Below, in pieces: positions 36,091 through 48,176 of a stretch of DNA of 64,000 nt. Within the stretch, counting starts at the first letter, position 1. Each line of letters starts with the position of its first letter. Source of the DNA: Zygnema cylindricum (lineage: Eukaryota > Streptophyta > Zygnematophyceae > Zygnematales > Zygnemataceae); NCBI GenBank assembly GCA_037447655.1, contig JBBHKE010000259.1:1-64000 (forward strand), written 5' to 3'. The translations under genes were made by a program, and so were the position numbers. A model generated the notes under the pieces. That model was not told where the DNA came from, ran no database searches, and saw nothing but the letters and a program-made list of their open reading frames with translations.

Positions 36091-36797
36091 TGTTAGGATT
36101 ATTGGGAGAATCGGCGGATCAACCGAAATCATGATTTGGTTCGATGTGGAGAATCGGTTGTCCGCAGATTTGTTGAAGTTTTGGCTCGCGTGGCGCAATT
36201 CGATCTTGAGTATGGTTTCGCGATTTCCATCGGAGTACCTTTGATTCGTTCAATTTACGGCGGTTTGGTACCAGCCGGTACATAGATTATTTATGTATCA
36301 TGGTTCAGTTGGTTTCAGTCTGTTTTGTTCGTGTTGTCTTAAACGGTGACTTTGCTTTTTAGTACGCTGTACGTGTCTAATTCTTTTAGTGCGTGTCACT
36401 TTGCTTCGGCGCTTGAATGCTTTTTAGGCGCACGTCTGCATGTGGACTTCGGTGCCCTCGTCTGCTTTCAGTAAGTGGAGTTAGTGGTCGTGAGTTGTCT
36501 GTGTTAAGAAGGTATTTTAGTGAGTGTTTTCCATCAGTTTAGTATGCAGTCTGGGGAGATGCATCATGCAGTCTTTATGAAGAGATGCATCATGTGTCTG
36601 CATGGAGACACATTAAGAAGTGAGAGAGAGAGAGGTTGTATTGAAAAGCTTCGGTTTAATATATTTATATTTGGCCGACATGTTTTTTGTGAGCTGTGAG
36701 TATTTTATGTGTAAGAGTGTTTATTCAAAGCTTCCGCTGTGAAATTTGAGTTTGTTATTTATGAGCATCTATCGGAGCACTTGATCAATTTTTAACA
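36091..36797 (+). repeat. Left LTR of the LARD-like element
   Basis: Pairs with 39614-40353. The first 130 bp are almost identical; later parts differ by indels of a few to tens of bases (right copy 740 bp, left copy 707 bp). Confidence 0.85.
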
Positions 36798-39613
36798 AGT
36801 GGTATCGGAGCAGGTTAGTGCTCCAGTTTTTAGTTTGAGAGAAAGATGCTCCAGTTTGAGTGTAAAAGTCAGTGAGGGAGTAGAGGCAATGGAAGGAAGA
36901 AAAGGCACATATTCTTTGAAGAATGAACCGGATGTCGATCCGGATGGAGGTGATTATGTGTTTTGAAACCGGAGAAGAAGATGATGAAGAAGTCAAAGAA
37001 GAATCCGAAGTAGTCGAAGAGGTTGAAGAAGAGCGACGAAAAAGGAGAATTGAAATGTGCCGATATGATTTATTACCTGAAGTGAAGTGGAGTGTTATTT
37101 TTTATTTTTTTTGAAAGAAGAAATTAAATGTGTGGTTATGGGTTGAGGGGCGAAGAAGATGAAGCGTTCTGAAGACCTTTTTGATGGAATTTTATTTCGT
37201 ACTTTTGTACGATATGTGAATCGAGGAGATCATTGTGGCGATTATCTAAAATCACCGAAGAGTTTGGAAGAAGCGTCATTCAATTAGTGGTGACGTGAGG
37301 TTTTAATGCTTTCATGATTAGAGGAAGAATGAATCCTGTTTCAAAGGTTTTGTGCTTGAAGGATCCCTTCTGCCGGATCCCTTGAAGCTCGAGAAGAATC
37401 GTAATTCAGATGGTCGTCTTAAAAATTTCGTGGATGAATTGCTGAATTTTATGAGGGGGAAAGAAGAAAAAGAAGAGGAGAAATCAGATTTATGTTTGTG
37501 TGTTGGAAGAGGAACAAAATGATGAGATGAATATTGGGATGAGTGTGCAGGGGATGATTATGTGAAGGAGGAGAAAGAGTAGGAGAAACAATCACTTAAA
37601 ATTTGGAGGAGGACAGTGACGATAGTATGAAAAAGAAAATGAAAGATTCCTCATTTATGTTAGCCAGGCCAAGGATTTCGGAAATGCTATTTTTCCCGAA
37701 ATGCCTTTCTGTGTGTCTTCGGAGAGTGGATTTGATTCGGCACGGCAAGTTACTTTGAGGTTAAGCTGCGGAGATTTAAAGTCCTGCGACGGAGGAGTCA
37801 AATCTCAGTTTGAGTTGAAATTGGTTGAAGAAAAAGCCGGAGAAAATGAAGGAGAAGAGTAAAGAAAAGAGAGAAGTGAAGAAGCAGTGGAGGTGACTGA
37901 GAAGGGCCGGAGGCGGCAGAGAATTTGAATGAGGAGGAATATCGAATTGAATGACGTGTGGAGACTCGTGTCTGACCGTGGTAAAGAATCCTCGGTGAGG
38001 AAGTGGAAGTGCGCATGGAAGTTTTGAAAATTATGAGAATTGAGAAATGAAGCTGCAGGAGTGAAGCTTCAATGAGGAAGTGGAAGGAGTGAATGCGCCA
38101 GTGTCTGAAATGAGGAGAAGAAGTGAAACGAAAAAACGGAAACAAAGAGAAATATTCTGTACGGTTGAACTTTATGATTCACTTGTACGGAAAGTGAATT
38201 TGTTTATTTTTAGTACGGGTGTTTAATGAGTTGTTTCTTTTTGATTCGTGAATTTGTACAGTACCGTGTGTACATGAAGTTCCAGTCCCTTTTGACGCTT
38301 AATTTTGAGGAGGAAGAGGAGACGTTCCGTGTTGGAATAAGGCCGCTACTTCGCCGGCTGTTTCGGTTGTTTTCTGACATTGTCAAACGCCGAACTTTAG
38401 TGTGGCCGTTGTGTTACCGTACTTGTACTTGTACTTTTGCTGCAGTACATTTTTGGAGAAATTTTGGCGTGGAGTTGGAAGTACGGCAAAACTGTTCGAA
38501 TGTTACAGTGAAGCCTATTTTGGTGCGGCGGTTACCTAAATCGCTATGTGGATTGGTAGAATCATTGAGTAATGTTGACGCAGCTGTTTGTACGGTTGCC
38601 AACTAAGGAGGAGTTCAAATTAAGTTTGATCTGGTGTGACGGTTGAAAGTCCGAGAGGAGATCATTTTACGGCCTCCTAAAATAGATTGCGATTACTGAA
38701 TCGCTGTGGATTGATACAGACGCCGTGAAGATTTATATTTACAAAATCTATTCGGGCGTATCTGCGATGGAGGATTATTCGTTCCGTACAGGGCGTCAAT
38801 CGAATGCCTCATGTACTTTGGAGAAGGAACGATGCCGGATATTACGGCGGCCAGTTTTGGACGTCGAAATATATCGTCAGGCGAGGAGGAGTTATTATTT
38901 GACGGTCAAGCAATATTTTCCGTATCTTTTTGGTACGATGGAATTGGGGTTCGTCATTCAGTTTGGAGTTTTTCCGGATATTATTTTTTGCCGGGTATTT
39001 TGGCGGCTACTTTTTCGTCGTCGTCTTTATTTGGTGGACGTGGAATTATTTCAATTTTGTTAACGGAGATTTTCTGGTACTTTTTATTTTCTTTAGTACC
39101 ATGTGTACGGGGACTTTGATTTGTTTTTACTAATGATGGAGGTTGTGACGTGGAGTTATTATTTTAAGTTGACGTGGATTTGCGGCGTGGATTTTATCGC
39201 TTTTGATTTCGAGATTTCATCGTAGATTTACAATTCAGTTTGGAGCGGCAGTTACGTCATCTTTTGACATTGATCTTTGGTATGTGACGTGCCATGTGGC
39301 GTATGCGATAACTCACACGCGCGAAGTTACAGCTGAATTTTGGGTCGTGATTGAAGTACAATTCTCAATGGATGTTTACGTGTAAGGAGAAGCGACAAAA
39401 TCGGGAGTTACGCTTGCCGTGATCCTCCCGGTAAAAAAAGTAAAAGAAAGAAGTTGATTCGATTTGTGTACGGCTAACTTGGATGTTGGAGTGTTACATC
39501 TTTTTGTCCGCATTTATATTCAATCTTGTACTTTTGTACGGTGACATGTTTAAGAGGGGGCGGCTAAAATCGGTGACGTGGCATTCCACCGATTCTCCCA
39601 ATAAGAGGGGGAT

Positions 39614-40353
39614 TGTTAGGATTATTGGGAGAATCGGCGGATCAACCGAAATCATGATTTGGTTCGATGTGGAGAATCGGTCGTCCGCAGATTTGTTGAA
39701 GTTTTGGCTCGCGTGGCGCAATTCGATCTTGAGTATGGTTTCGCGATTTGAATCGGAGTACCTTTAGTTCGTTCAATGTACGGCGGTTCAGTACCGCCGG
39801 TACATAGTTTATTTATGTATGATGGTTCAGTTTGGTCGTGTCACTGGTGACCATGATATTTAGTGCGCTATACGTGTCTAGTTCATTTTACGTGTCTAGT
39901 GCATTTTAGTGCGTGTCACTTTGTTTTGGCGGTCGAATGTTTTTATTAGGCGCACGTCCGCATGTGGACTTCGGCGCCCTCGTCTGCTTTCAGTTAGTGG
40001 AGTAAGTGGACATTAGTTGTCGGTGTTAAGAAGGTATATTAACGTGTGTTACTTTCAGTTCAGTATGCAGTCTGGGGAGATGCATCATGCACTCTTTAGG
40101 AAGAGATGCACTATGTTACTTAAGGAATGACACATTAAGATGTAGAGAGAAAAGATGATTTGAAGGAAGAAAGAAGAGAGGTTGTATTGAAAAGCTTTGG
40201 TTTAATATATTGATATTTGGCCGACATGTTTTTTGTGAGCCGTGAGTGTTTTATGTGTAAGAATGTTTGTTCAAAGCTTCCGCTGTGTTCATGAGCTTGT
40301 TATTTATGAGCATCTATCGAAGCACTTGATTGATTATTTAACAAGTTTTAACA
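39614..40353 (+). repeat. Shared LTR between two LARD-like internal regions
   Basis: It serves as the right LTR of 36091-40353. Because a primer site and a second internal region follow directly, it is also the left LTR of the truncated downstream unit. Confidence 0.85.
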
Positions 40354-41997
40354 AGTGGTATCGGAGCAGGTTAGTGCTCCAGTTCTTCGTTTGAGAGTAA
40401 GATGCTCCAGTGTGAGTGTAGTAAAATTCAGTGAGAATGTCGAGGCAACGGGAGGAAAGAAAGGCACATATCCTTTGAAGAATGAACCGGATGTTGATCC
40501 GGATAGAGGTGATTCTGTTTTTGAAACCGAAGAATCTGAAGTAGTCGAAGAGGTTGAAGAAGAGCGACGAAAAAGGAGAATTGAAATGTGCCGATATGAT
40601 TTATTACTTGAGGTGTAGAGGAGTGTTATTTTTTTTAAAAGAAGAAATTAAATGTGTTGTTACGAGTTGAGGGGCGAAGAAGATGAAGCGTTCTGAAGAC
40701 CTTTTTTGATGGAATTTTATTTCGTACTTTTGTACGTTATGTGAATCGAGGAGATCATTGTGGCGATTATCTAAAATCACCGAAGAGTTTGGAAGAAGCG
40801 TCACTCAATTTGACATTTTCAATTTCTGTTCGCAATTTATTTGGATGTGCAATTTTATTTGATTTTGTTGTAGTGGTGACGTGAGGTTTTAATGCTTTTA
40901 TGAATAGAGGAAGAATGAATCCTGTTTTAGAGGTTATGTGCTCGAAGGATCCCTTCTGCCGGATCCCTTGAAGCTCGAGAAGAATCGCAGTTCAGGTAGG
41001 TGGTCGTCTCAGAAGTTCCGTGGATGAATTGCTGAATTTTATGAGGGGGGAAGAAGAAAAAGAAGTGGAGAAATCAGATTCTTGTTTCTGTGTTGGAAGA
41101 AGAAAAAATTGATAAGATGGAGATTGAGATGATGAGTGGAGGAGACGATTATGTTTGAGTAGGAGAAACGATCACTTAAAATTTGGAGGAGGACAGTGAT
41201 GATAATGTGAAGAACAAAAAAGATTCCTCATTTCCGTCGACCAGGCCAAGGATTTCAGAAATGCTATTTTTTCCCAAAATGCCTTCCTGTGTGCTTAGAA
41301 GAGTGAATTCAGATTTTGCAAGTAGTTTCGAGGTTAAGCCGCGGAGATTGCAAGTCTTGTGACGAAGGAATCAGATTTTGGTTTGAGTTGAAGTTGGTCA
41401 GAAGAAGAAGCCGGAGAAAATGGAGGAGAAGAGTAAAGAAAAAAGAGAAGATTGAAGAAAAGAAGCAGTGAAAGAGACTGAGAAGGGAAAAGGCCGGAGT
41501 GGCCGCAGAGAATTCATGGACGAGGAATGTCGAATTGTCTGAAATGCGGATACGTGTCTGATTGTGATTTGGAGCTTCGAAGAAAGAGGAGAGAGTGCGA
41601 ATGGAAGTACGGAAGTCTGGAAATTCTGAGGATGGAAGCTGCAGTGAGGAAGTAAACGGAGTGAAAGAGGCGTCCGTGAGTGAAGTGAGGAGTGAAGTGA
41701 AGCAACGGAAATGAAGGAGAAAATATGTGTACGAAAATTGTACGGTTCACTTTCCGTGTGAAGGAAAAATTTGAAGAGTGGAAGAGGAGACGTTCCGTGT
41801 TGGAACGAGACCGGTACTTCGCCGGCTGTTTCGGTCGTTTGCTATTGTCAGGCGCCGAACTAGTGTGTGGCCGACTGGCCGCTAATTTTTTTTTGGTACT
41901 CAGTTAGTACCTTTTATTTGGGGTGAGATTGGCGTGGAGTTGGAAGTACGGCAAAACTGTTCGAGTGTTACAGTCAAGCCTACTACGGTGCGGCGGT
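40354..41997 (+). mobile_element. Second, truncated LARD-like internal region
   Basis: Starts AGTGGTATCGGAGCAGG like the first interior and follows it in order up to GGTGCGGCGGT (compare 38521-38531), where the Copia LTR begins at 41998. It differs from the first interior by many substitutions and indels. An open frame of 87 codons begins in the primer site (40355-40618), rich in Glu and Arg near its end; the first interior keeps the same first 55 codons and then a stop. Confidence 0.75.
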
Positions 41998-42437
41998 TGT
42001 TAGGATCGATACACACAAGGATAGAAGAAAGATAGAGTATGATGCGGAAGCAAGAGATAGCAAGAAGAAGACACTCCAGCAAAAGACAAATATATTTCAC
42101 CGGAAGTTTTCCCCTTACAAAAGATACTTTTCTCCCAAACGACTAAGTCCTAAATACTCTCTCTCACGAAACAACAAGTACAGGACAATAGCACGTCGTA
42201 CAAAAGTACGCGCGCGAACCAATCAAAACAAACAACTACCGAAACTACATAAAGTACGCGGTACTGTACGAAACAAACATACCGCCGTACGATACTAGGG
42301 TACTAAAGTACTACGCACGCAAAACCAAAACCAAACTATATGAAACTAAACTAATCATGCCACGCCACGCGTAACAATATAAAATTATATTACGACGCTC
42401 AACATAACTGAGACGTCGTTTCACAAAGAACCTAACA
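41998..42437 (-). mobile_element. Copia LTR (minus strand)
   Basis: 440 bp. On the minus strand it starts TGTTAGGTTCTTTGTGAAAC and ends CGATCCTAACA, so it has TG...CA ends within the short inverted repeat TGTTAGG/CCTAACA. The adjoining polypurine tract (AAAGAGGGGGAT on the minus strand, 42438-42449) marks it as the 3' LTR of the fragment to its right. It is inserted in the LARD-like interior. Confidence 0.8.
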
Positions 42438-42465
42438 ATCCCCCTCTCTTTGTGAAACCCCCCTC

Positions 42466-42905
42466 TTAAACTGAAAATAAACCTAACTTAGGTCGTCCAC
42501 GTAAAAGTACGTCATAAACCGCCGCCTTAGTCAACATGTCTGCGGCCTCCTCCAAAGTCGACACGTACGTAAACTCAATCTCCTTCGCAACAACCAAATC
42601 GCGTACAAAATGCCACTGGATGCGAATATGTTTTGTTCGCTTGTGAAAGACCGGATTTTTCACAAGCGCCATCGAACTCATGCTGTCAGTAAAAATCTGC
42701 AAGCAACCAATCAAAACGCCCAACTCACCAAGCATCTCCTTGATCCACACAGACGGCTTCGCAGTATGACACGCAGACATATATTCTGATTCTGTGGAAC
42801 TTAGCGCAACCGTAGGTTGGAGTCGCAAACTCCAAGATACTACCGCGCCGCCAAAAATGAATGCGTACCCTGACGTGGATTTTCCGCAAACCAAAATCTG
42901 TATGG
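42466..42905 (-). pseudogene. Copia RNase H fragment
   Basis: The reading frame covers the RNase H end of a Copia polyprotein: STSGYAFIFGGAVVSW, then ALSSTESEYMSACHTAKPSVW, FTDSMSSMALVKNP, HIRIQWHFVRDL and EEAADMLTKA. The Asp usual at the CDSQSA-like block is kept as TDSMSS. Upstream reverse transcriptase, integrase and gag are missing; the fragment joins a gypsy fragment around 42905-42910. It lies next to its 3' LTR, so only this end survived. Confidence 0.8.
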
Positions 42906-44400
42906 GGTTCACTTCACTCTGACTACGGATCACCAACATCTCAAGTGGATTATGGAGAATAGTAAGCTAACCGCCAAGCTGGCAAGATGGGTTTAAATAT
43001 TGCAGGAATATGATTTTAGCATTATCCATCAGGCCGAGGAAATCCATGGAAACGTCGACAGACTTAGCATAAATCTTGACCCTTCCACCAAAGATTCTAC
43101 TAGAGCCCGTCAGAGGATTCCGAAATCAGTTTGGGACTTATTTAGGCCTCTTTTGCCTTTATTTGGCTTCCGCAATTGGGGGGGGAACTAGCAACTTTCT
43201 CTACAGATGTGGAAGGGAAGGCGCCGATAGGGGTCGGGCGTAAGGATATTTGGAACGACCCCGATAACTTTAAATCCATCCAGCAATGTTCTCCTTTTCC
43301 CAATTTGTCTGGAGCTCGACTATCCCGTGTGCAAACCTCAATGGCGGCTTACGAGTGGGAAAGGGGCATAAGAATCCGAAAGTGGGGAGACAAGACATGG
43401 AAAGTGGTTCCTCCCTCGGCCGACCAAAAAACACATATTTTTCGCCTCCACCAACAATGTGCCCATTTTGGGCAAAAACAGACTACCTCCCTGGTCACGC
43501 GATCGTACAGGTGGCATGCGTTGCGGCCCTAAGTCAACCGGATTGTGCAGACATGTCCTTTTGTAACCGAGTGAAAGCAACTTTCGACAAAAAGGGAGGT
43601 ACCCAACTTCATTTCTTTGCCATCAAAGAAATGTTTTATCGATGGTCTCTGGATCTGTTGGGTCCTTTACCCAATAGCAGACGAGGGAACCGCTTTGTAT
43701 TGGTGATTATAGAGAATTTTTCCAAATGGATAGAATTGGTTGTCCTACTCCGAAAGGAGTCCAAGGCAATTTCGGCTGCATTCTTGCGAAGAGTGTTATC
43801 CCAATTTGGGGCACCAACCGAAGTTCTGACCAACCAGGGCTTCAAATTTAATGGGAGATTCTCCAATTTGTTAGATATGTGCTTTATCAACCACCGGCTG
43901 ACCATCCACGACCACCCGCAAGCCAGCGGTTTCGTAGAAGGTGCGTACAAACAGTGAAGCGATCACTACGGAAAAATGTTGTTGAAGATGATTTAGGAGA
44001 GTTGGACAAAAGGGTGCCTTGGATTGCCATGGGGTACAAACTCAGTCAACAAGCTTCCCTCCATGCCTATAATCCTTACTTCATCTTGTTCAGACGACAT
44101 CCCATATTGCCCGGCGCTGCCAAAGCCCAAACAATGGTCCTTCCGAAAATGGATAACAAGGGAAAGGTCGAGAAATTGATTCCAAACAGGGCAAATGTAT
44201 TCCATCGTGAAATGCCTCTCGCCTTAAGGAACTATAGGCAGCTCAGTACCATGATCAACTTTGGTAATCATTACGCCAGATCGGGAATTTTGTCCCACCA
44301 AACCGGCTATTTATGCTCAGGAATTATATTAAGAGGATGCAACAGAAAAATGACACTCTGGATATTTCAGCGAGACGGGTTGTTTTAAAGAGGGTAGAGG
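42906..44400 (+). pseudogene. Ty3/gypsy fragment: RNase H end and integrase
   Basis: Begins in a gypsy RNase H (TDHQHLKWIMENSKLTAKLA, then YDFSIIHQ) with a stop in frame near 43000. The integrase follows: a zinc-finger region around 43430-43570 split by a frame change, then WSLDLLGPLPNSRRGNRF, FGAPTEVLTNQG and PQASGFVE. The second catalytic Asp, usual in LTDQG, is Asn here (LTNQG). Downstream, LHAYNPYFILFRRHP corresponds to the integrase C-terminal region. Frame changes and stops show it is dead. Its gag, protease and reverse transcriptase are missing on the left. Confidence 0.75.
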
Positions 44401-44453
44401 TATCCAATAAGGGTTTCCGACACTGGAGGGGAAGGATGGTCGAAAAATCAAGG

Positions 44454-44800
44454 GGAAGGATGATTGAAAAATCAAGGAGAATCAGATCAATGTGGCTCCC
44501 TACCACCTTGGAGGTTTGGAAGACGAGCCAACTTTCCACCTTACCTATTTTGCCGACCCACCTTCATGTTCCTCCGCCTTCCTCAGGTCCTCTCAGTCGA
44601 GCCCTATATTGGTATGCAATCGATGGTTAGGGGAAAGATGGTCAAAAAATCAAAGAGAATCAAATCAATGTGGGTCCTTGTCACCTCAAAGGTTTGGAAC
44701 TTTCTACCTTACCTATTTTGCCGATCCACCTTCATCTTCTTTTGCATGCCTCCAGTCCTTTCGACAAGGCCCTATACTAGTCTACTATCAATGGAACCAC
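44454..44800 (+). repeat. Two tandem units of about 175 bp after the gypsy integrase
   Basis: Units at 44454-44625 and 44630-44800 share GAAAAATCAAGGAGAATCA-like starts, ATCAATGTGG, TTTGCCGA(C/T)CCACCTTCAT and CCTATA(C/T)T. They lie between the integrase remnant and the probable polypurine tract (AATAAGGGGGGAAA, 44922-44935). Confidence 0.7.
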
Positions 44801-44936
44801 TAGTGGCATCAATCCTGCTTTCCATCCTCTTGGGACTTCTTTCCTCAACCCTCTGCCCCCTGGTTCTGTTGGAACTGCAAATTGAGCAAATAACATATCT
44901 ATTTTATTAGTCGCGATGACTAATAAGGGGGGAAAT

Positions 44937-45212
44937 TGGATATCTGCCCACCTCTTTCTCTTTGACTTCATGGGGAAAGGGGGAAGGAAAGGGGATATCT
45001 TGTTTTTCTTTTCCCTTCGCTTTCTTCCGTATCCATTTGGCATCTCTTTTTTTTCCCTACGTTTGCATTCATTTGACCCGGAGGGAATAGGGCAGCAGGG
45101 GGCATGACCATTTCTCAAGGAAGCATTTGCATCTGTGATTTTTGCAGATCTCCTTTTAGACAACTCTGTGGATCATGGACCCTTCCTCTTTTTTCACCAG
45201 GCACGCTCGACA
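44937..45212 (+). repeat. LTR-like direct repeat, copy 1
   Basis: Follows the purine tract of the gypsy fragment and starts TGGATATCTGCCCACCTC. Shared with copy 2 are GGAAAGGGGGAAGGA, TTTCTTTTCCCT(T/C)CGCTTTCT and GTGGATCATGGACCCTTCCT. It is likely part of the gypsy 3' LTR. Confidence 0.6.
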
Positions 45213-46404
45213 GCTGTCAAACTCATGTGCCTTCTAGGCACACCCACATCTATCGTGGATTGCCGGAACCCCTTTTCCCGAACAGTCATTAGCGTTTGGA
45301 TATTGAGGCGTAACACATCGGATCGGATCCCTCTACTTTCGACACAGAGCTTGACACAATTCGGTTTACCTCTAGCGCAGGACGGACAACCAAGTTATTC
45401 TGCTCCGAAGATTGCAGTTTCGCCACCTGAGAGAAGTTTCCCACATCTCTAGCGGAGGGTACATTGTGGATTTGCACATAGCTTTTAGAATTACAATCTA
45501 GATTATGTTGTTAAACCTCAGTCAAGTTTTAGTTTAGATCTGTTCAGCTTCTAGTTCATTAATTACCTCAGGTCCAGGTTCGGCGTTTCAGTGCAACCTA
45601 AGTACTTCTGATAGATAAGTAGATCCGATTTGGACTCTCATTTCTAGATTTAGCCGGAGTCTGAAGTATAACTTTTTGCTTTGATATTAGTATGTTCTTA
45701 TTGGTCCTACGCCAGTTCCGTAACAATTGCTCATCGCTCACTGTCTTTTTTTATTGCGTTGACCTTTTTGGATCTAAAACGAACACACTTTGTTGTATAA
45801 GGCACTTTGAGCCGAAAAAGACAGGTTGTTGTTTCGGTATTGTCTCCTGAGAAAACCCTTAGAAAATACCAGCAAACTTCTTTTGGAGAACTTTTTTTTT
45901 GTATGTGATTGTGACCCTATTGCCATCTTGGTGTGACTTTGTCCTTTGTGGAAATCTTAGTCCAATTGGGTAGTTGGCACTATCTTTTTTTTTTTTGAGC
46001 CATTTGGAACTTGTGGCTATTAAATCCCGAGAGGGGTCTTGTCAGTTTCGGGTTAGGGAAACTAAGGAGTTAAGGAGGAATTTACGTGTTTTGGTGTCTT
46101 TAGGAGAGATTTCGTCTCCTCTTGTTGTCAGCATTGCGTTTGGGGTATGTTCAGCCTGCTTGCTATTATTCTAAATTCTATCTTTACCTCTATTTTTCTA
46201 GGGCAAGGTGATATTGACTTTTTGAGACAGCCTATTTTTCTTTTGTTTTTCTGTTATACTGAGTGGAAGTGTCTTTGCTCCCTCTTTTGTAGTCTTTTTT
46301 GGGCTTTGGTTGCGTTTGAATTAAGGTTGACTACCATAATCTTTTGGACTAGAATAGTGGGTATTGAGGGAATCTTTGTTAGACTTCCAACATTGCAACA
46401 AAAT
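45213..46404. other. Sequence between the two LTR-like repeats
   Basis: About 1.2 kb without recognised coding content. It may be the rest of a long LTR or a filler between two LTR copies. No primer site or polypurine tract was identified inside it. Confidence 0.4.
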
Positions 46405-46680
46405 TGTGATATAATCCCACCCCTTTCCTTCTCACCTTATGAGGAAAGGGGGAAGGAGAGGGGGTATCTTCTTTTTCTTTTCCCTCCGCTTTCTCGCCCA
46501 TCCATCCATTCGACATGTCTCTTTCTTCCTTACGTTTGCATTCATGTCACAGGGAGGGATTGGGGCAGAAGGGGGCTTTACCATTTCAAAGGGAAGCATT
46601 CCCATCTGGGATTCTGTGTATATCTCCTTTTGGACAACTTTGTGGATCATGGACCCTTCCTCTCTTATCATCAGGCCGAC
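46405..46680 (+). repeat. LTR-like direct repeat, copy 2
   Basis: Same orientation as 44937-45212 and clearly diverged from it. No element body follows. Confidence 0.6.
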
Positions 46681-46836
46681 TTAACATCCATGGACAAGTG
46701 AAGGGTTTAGTAGAGTGAGAGTTGTGCAACACCATCTGCTCCAACGGAAAAGAAAGATGATGGGTATATCAGCGTGTCAAAAAAAGAGTAAAAGAAGGAG
46801 AGTCTTCTCACTCCTATCACCATAGCACCAGTAGTG

Positions 46837-47200
46837 TGTTGAAACTCAAGTATTTTCTAGGTCTAGAAACTGTAAAACAAAAGGCAAAAAAGCGAGAGTC
46901 ACAGCCTACTTCTAACTCTTCTCTCAAATCCCCACACTTCTCGTAGTCACTAACGACTAGAAGAGGAGTTAGAGCCATGTCTGCCTAGGCTGTCCAAAGA
47001 GGATAGGAAGGCCAATCTTGAAAGAGTTACAAAAAGATTGACAGACCTAAGATTTGATCGTAGTATCGGACATCCGTCAGAACAGCCGCCAGCTGAAAAT
47101 CTGAGACCTCTATAAGTCCTCAGAGTGGACAGCTTCCAATAAGCCTTTAGGATAACCTTGACCCCTTTGCATTTCAGCAAGAATAGCTACCACCGTGGAA
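46837..47200 (+). mobile_element. Partial LTR-like copy with tRNA-like core
   Basis: Starts TGTTGAAACTCAAG, then TATTTTCTAGGTCT, the same start as 30376 and (on the minus strand) 48163. It shares GTAGTCACT and GCCATG landmarks and a decayed B-box-like stretch (47047-47060). It appears truncated where it meets the oppositely oriented E1 LTR. Confidence 0.55.
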
Positions 47201-47209
47201 AACAAAAAC

Positions 47210-48163
47210 TCTAACCACCTTCACCCTTGTGAAGGCAAGACTCCCTTGAGTCAATAGCAAAAAGAATCTTTGAGTTTGCTCCCCTGAGTAGTAAGTTATG
47301 GAGGGCCAAAGTTGACCTTTTGTACAGAAGCTCTCTGGGAGAGAGGGTCCTATCTACCAATTTTTTCTAAGTCTTATCTCTCTCACAAACTCTATCTATT
47401 GATGTACGGAACCAATTATATTATACTTCCGTACACAAAAGTACAGCTTCCAGTGTACTTTGTATACGAAAACTGTACGACATGGCCTAAAAGTCGACAC
47501 ATGTCATATCCGGGTTCGGTCCCGTAATTCCCGAGAATGCCGCGATCCAACGTAAATTTGCCACGTGTCATTTGATGTGGCGATGACCACAAACCACCGA
47601 GATTCTCTTCCGCGATCTCAGCTTTCTTCTCGGCCGTCCGATTGAATGCAGATTTCAATCGAAGCCGTCATAAATATATGCGCGGTATTTGTTTCGTTTA
47701 AAGAAATAAATGCGCGGTAATAGTTTCTTACACATACCGTAATCCGTACTTTTACATAACTGGATCTATGTATCCCGTAAAAATTTTTAGTTAAATGAAT
47801 TAACCTACGTAATAGTATTTAAATAAATGGCAAACCCTATATCGCATATCGATACAATTAGACTTAACGGATAAGACTACCGGCTACCAGCTATCTATTA
47901 ATCCATAGGTACCAGGATCAAATCTTGATTCTGACATTAATCCTTTTAGTAAATAAACTTATCGGTAAATAAACTAATATATTTCCCGTAAACCTCTAGA
48001 TAGCTTAGTAGGCAGCCATGGCTCTAGCTTCCACTCCAACTTCCCAGTGACTGCGACAAGTGTGGGAGTTGGAGAGAGAAGTTAGAGATAGACTGCCTCG
48101 GCTTCTTTGTGTATTTTAATTTAGACCTAGAAAATACTTAAAAAGAAACCATTAATTTCTACA
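47210..48163 (-). mobile_element. 3' LTR of Copia element E1 (minus strand)
   Basis: On the minus strand it starts TGTAGAAATTAATGG just after a polypurine tract (AAATAAGGGGAG, 48164-48175), and contains TATTTTCTAGGTCT and, near its end, CAATAGATAGAGTTTGTGAG. About 950 bp; homologous to 30376-31330. The far end is approximate. A tRNA-like remnant lies at 47858-47940 on the plus strand. Confidence 0.65.
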
Positions 48164-48176
48164 CTCCCCTTATTTT

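Larger units (their letters stand above)
36091..40353 (+). mobile_element. Non-coding LTR retrotransposon (LARD-like)
   Basis: The LTRs are 36091-36797 and 39614-40353; both begin TGTTAGGATTATTGGGAGAA and end TTTTAACA. A primer site TGGTATCGGAGC (36800-36811), close to the initiator tRNA-Met complement, follows the left LTR. A polypurine tract AATAAGAGGGGGAT (39600-39613) precedes the right one. A TATA-like ATATATTTATATTT lies in the left LTR near 36658. The 2.8-kb interior has no gag-pol, only short frames, so the element must have moved with proteins from another element. The polypurine tract and the LTR start TGTTAGG are also those of the Copia fragment at 41998-42905, a plausible helper family. 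Confidence 0.85.
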
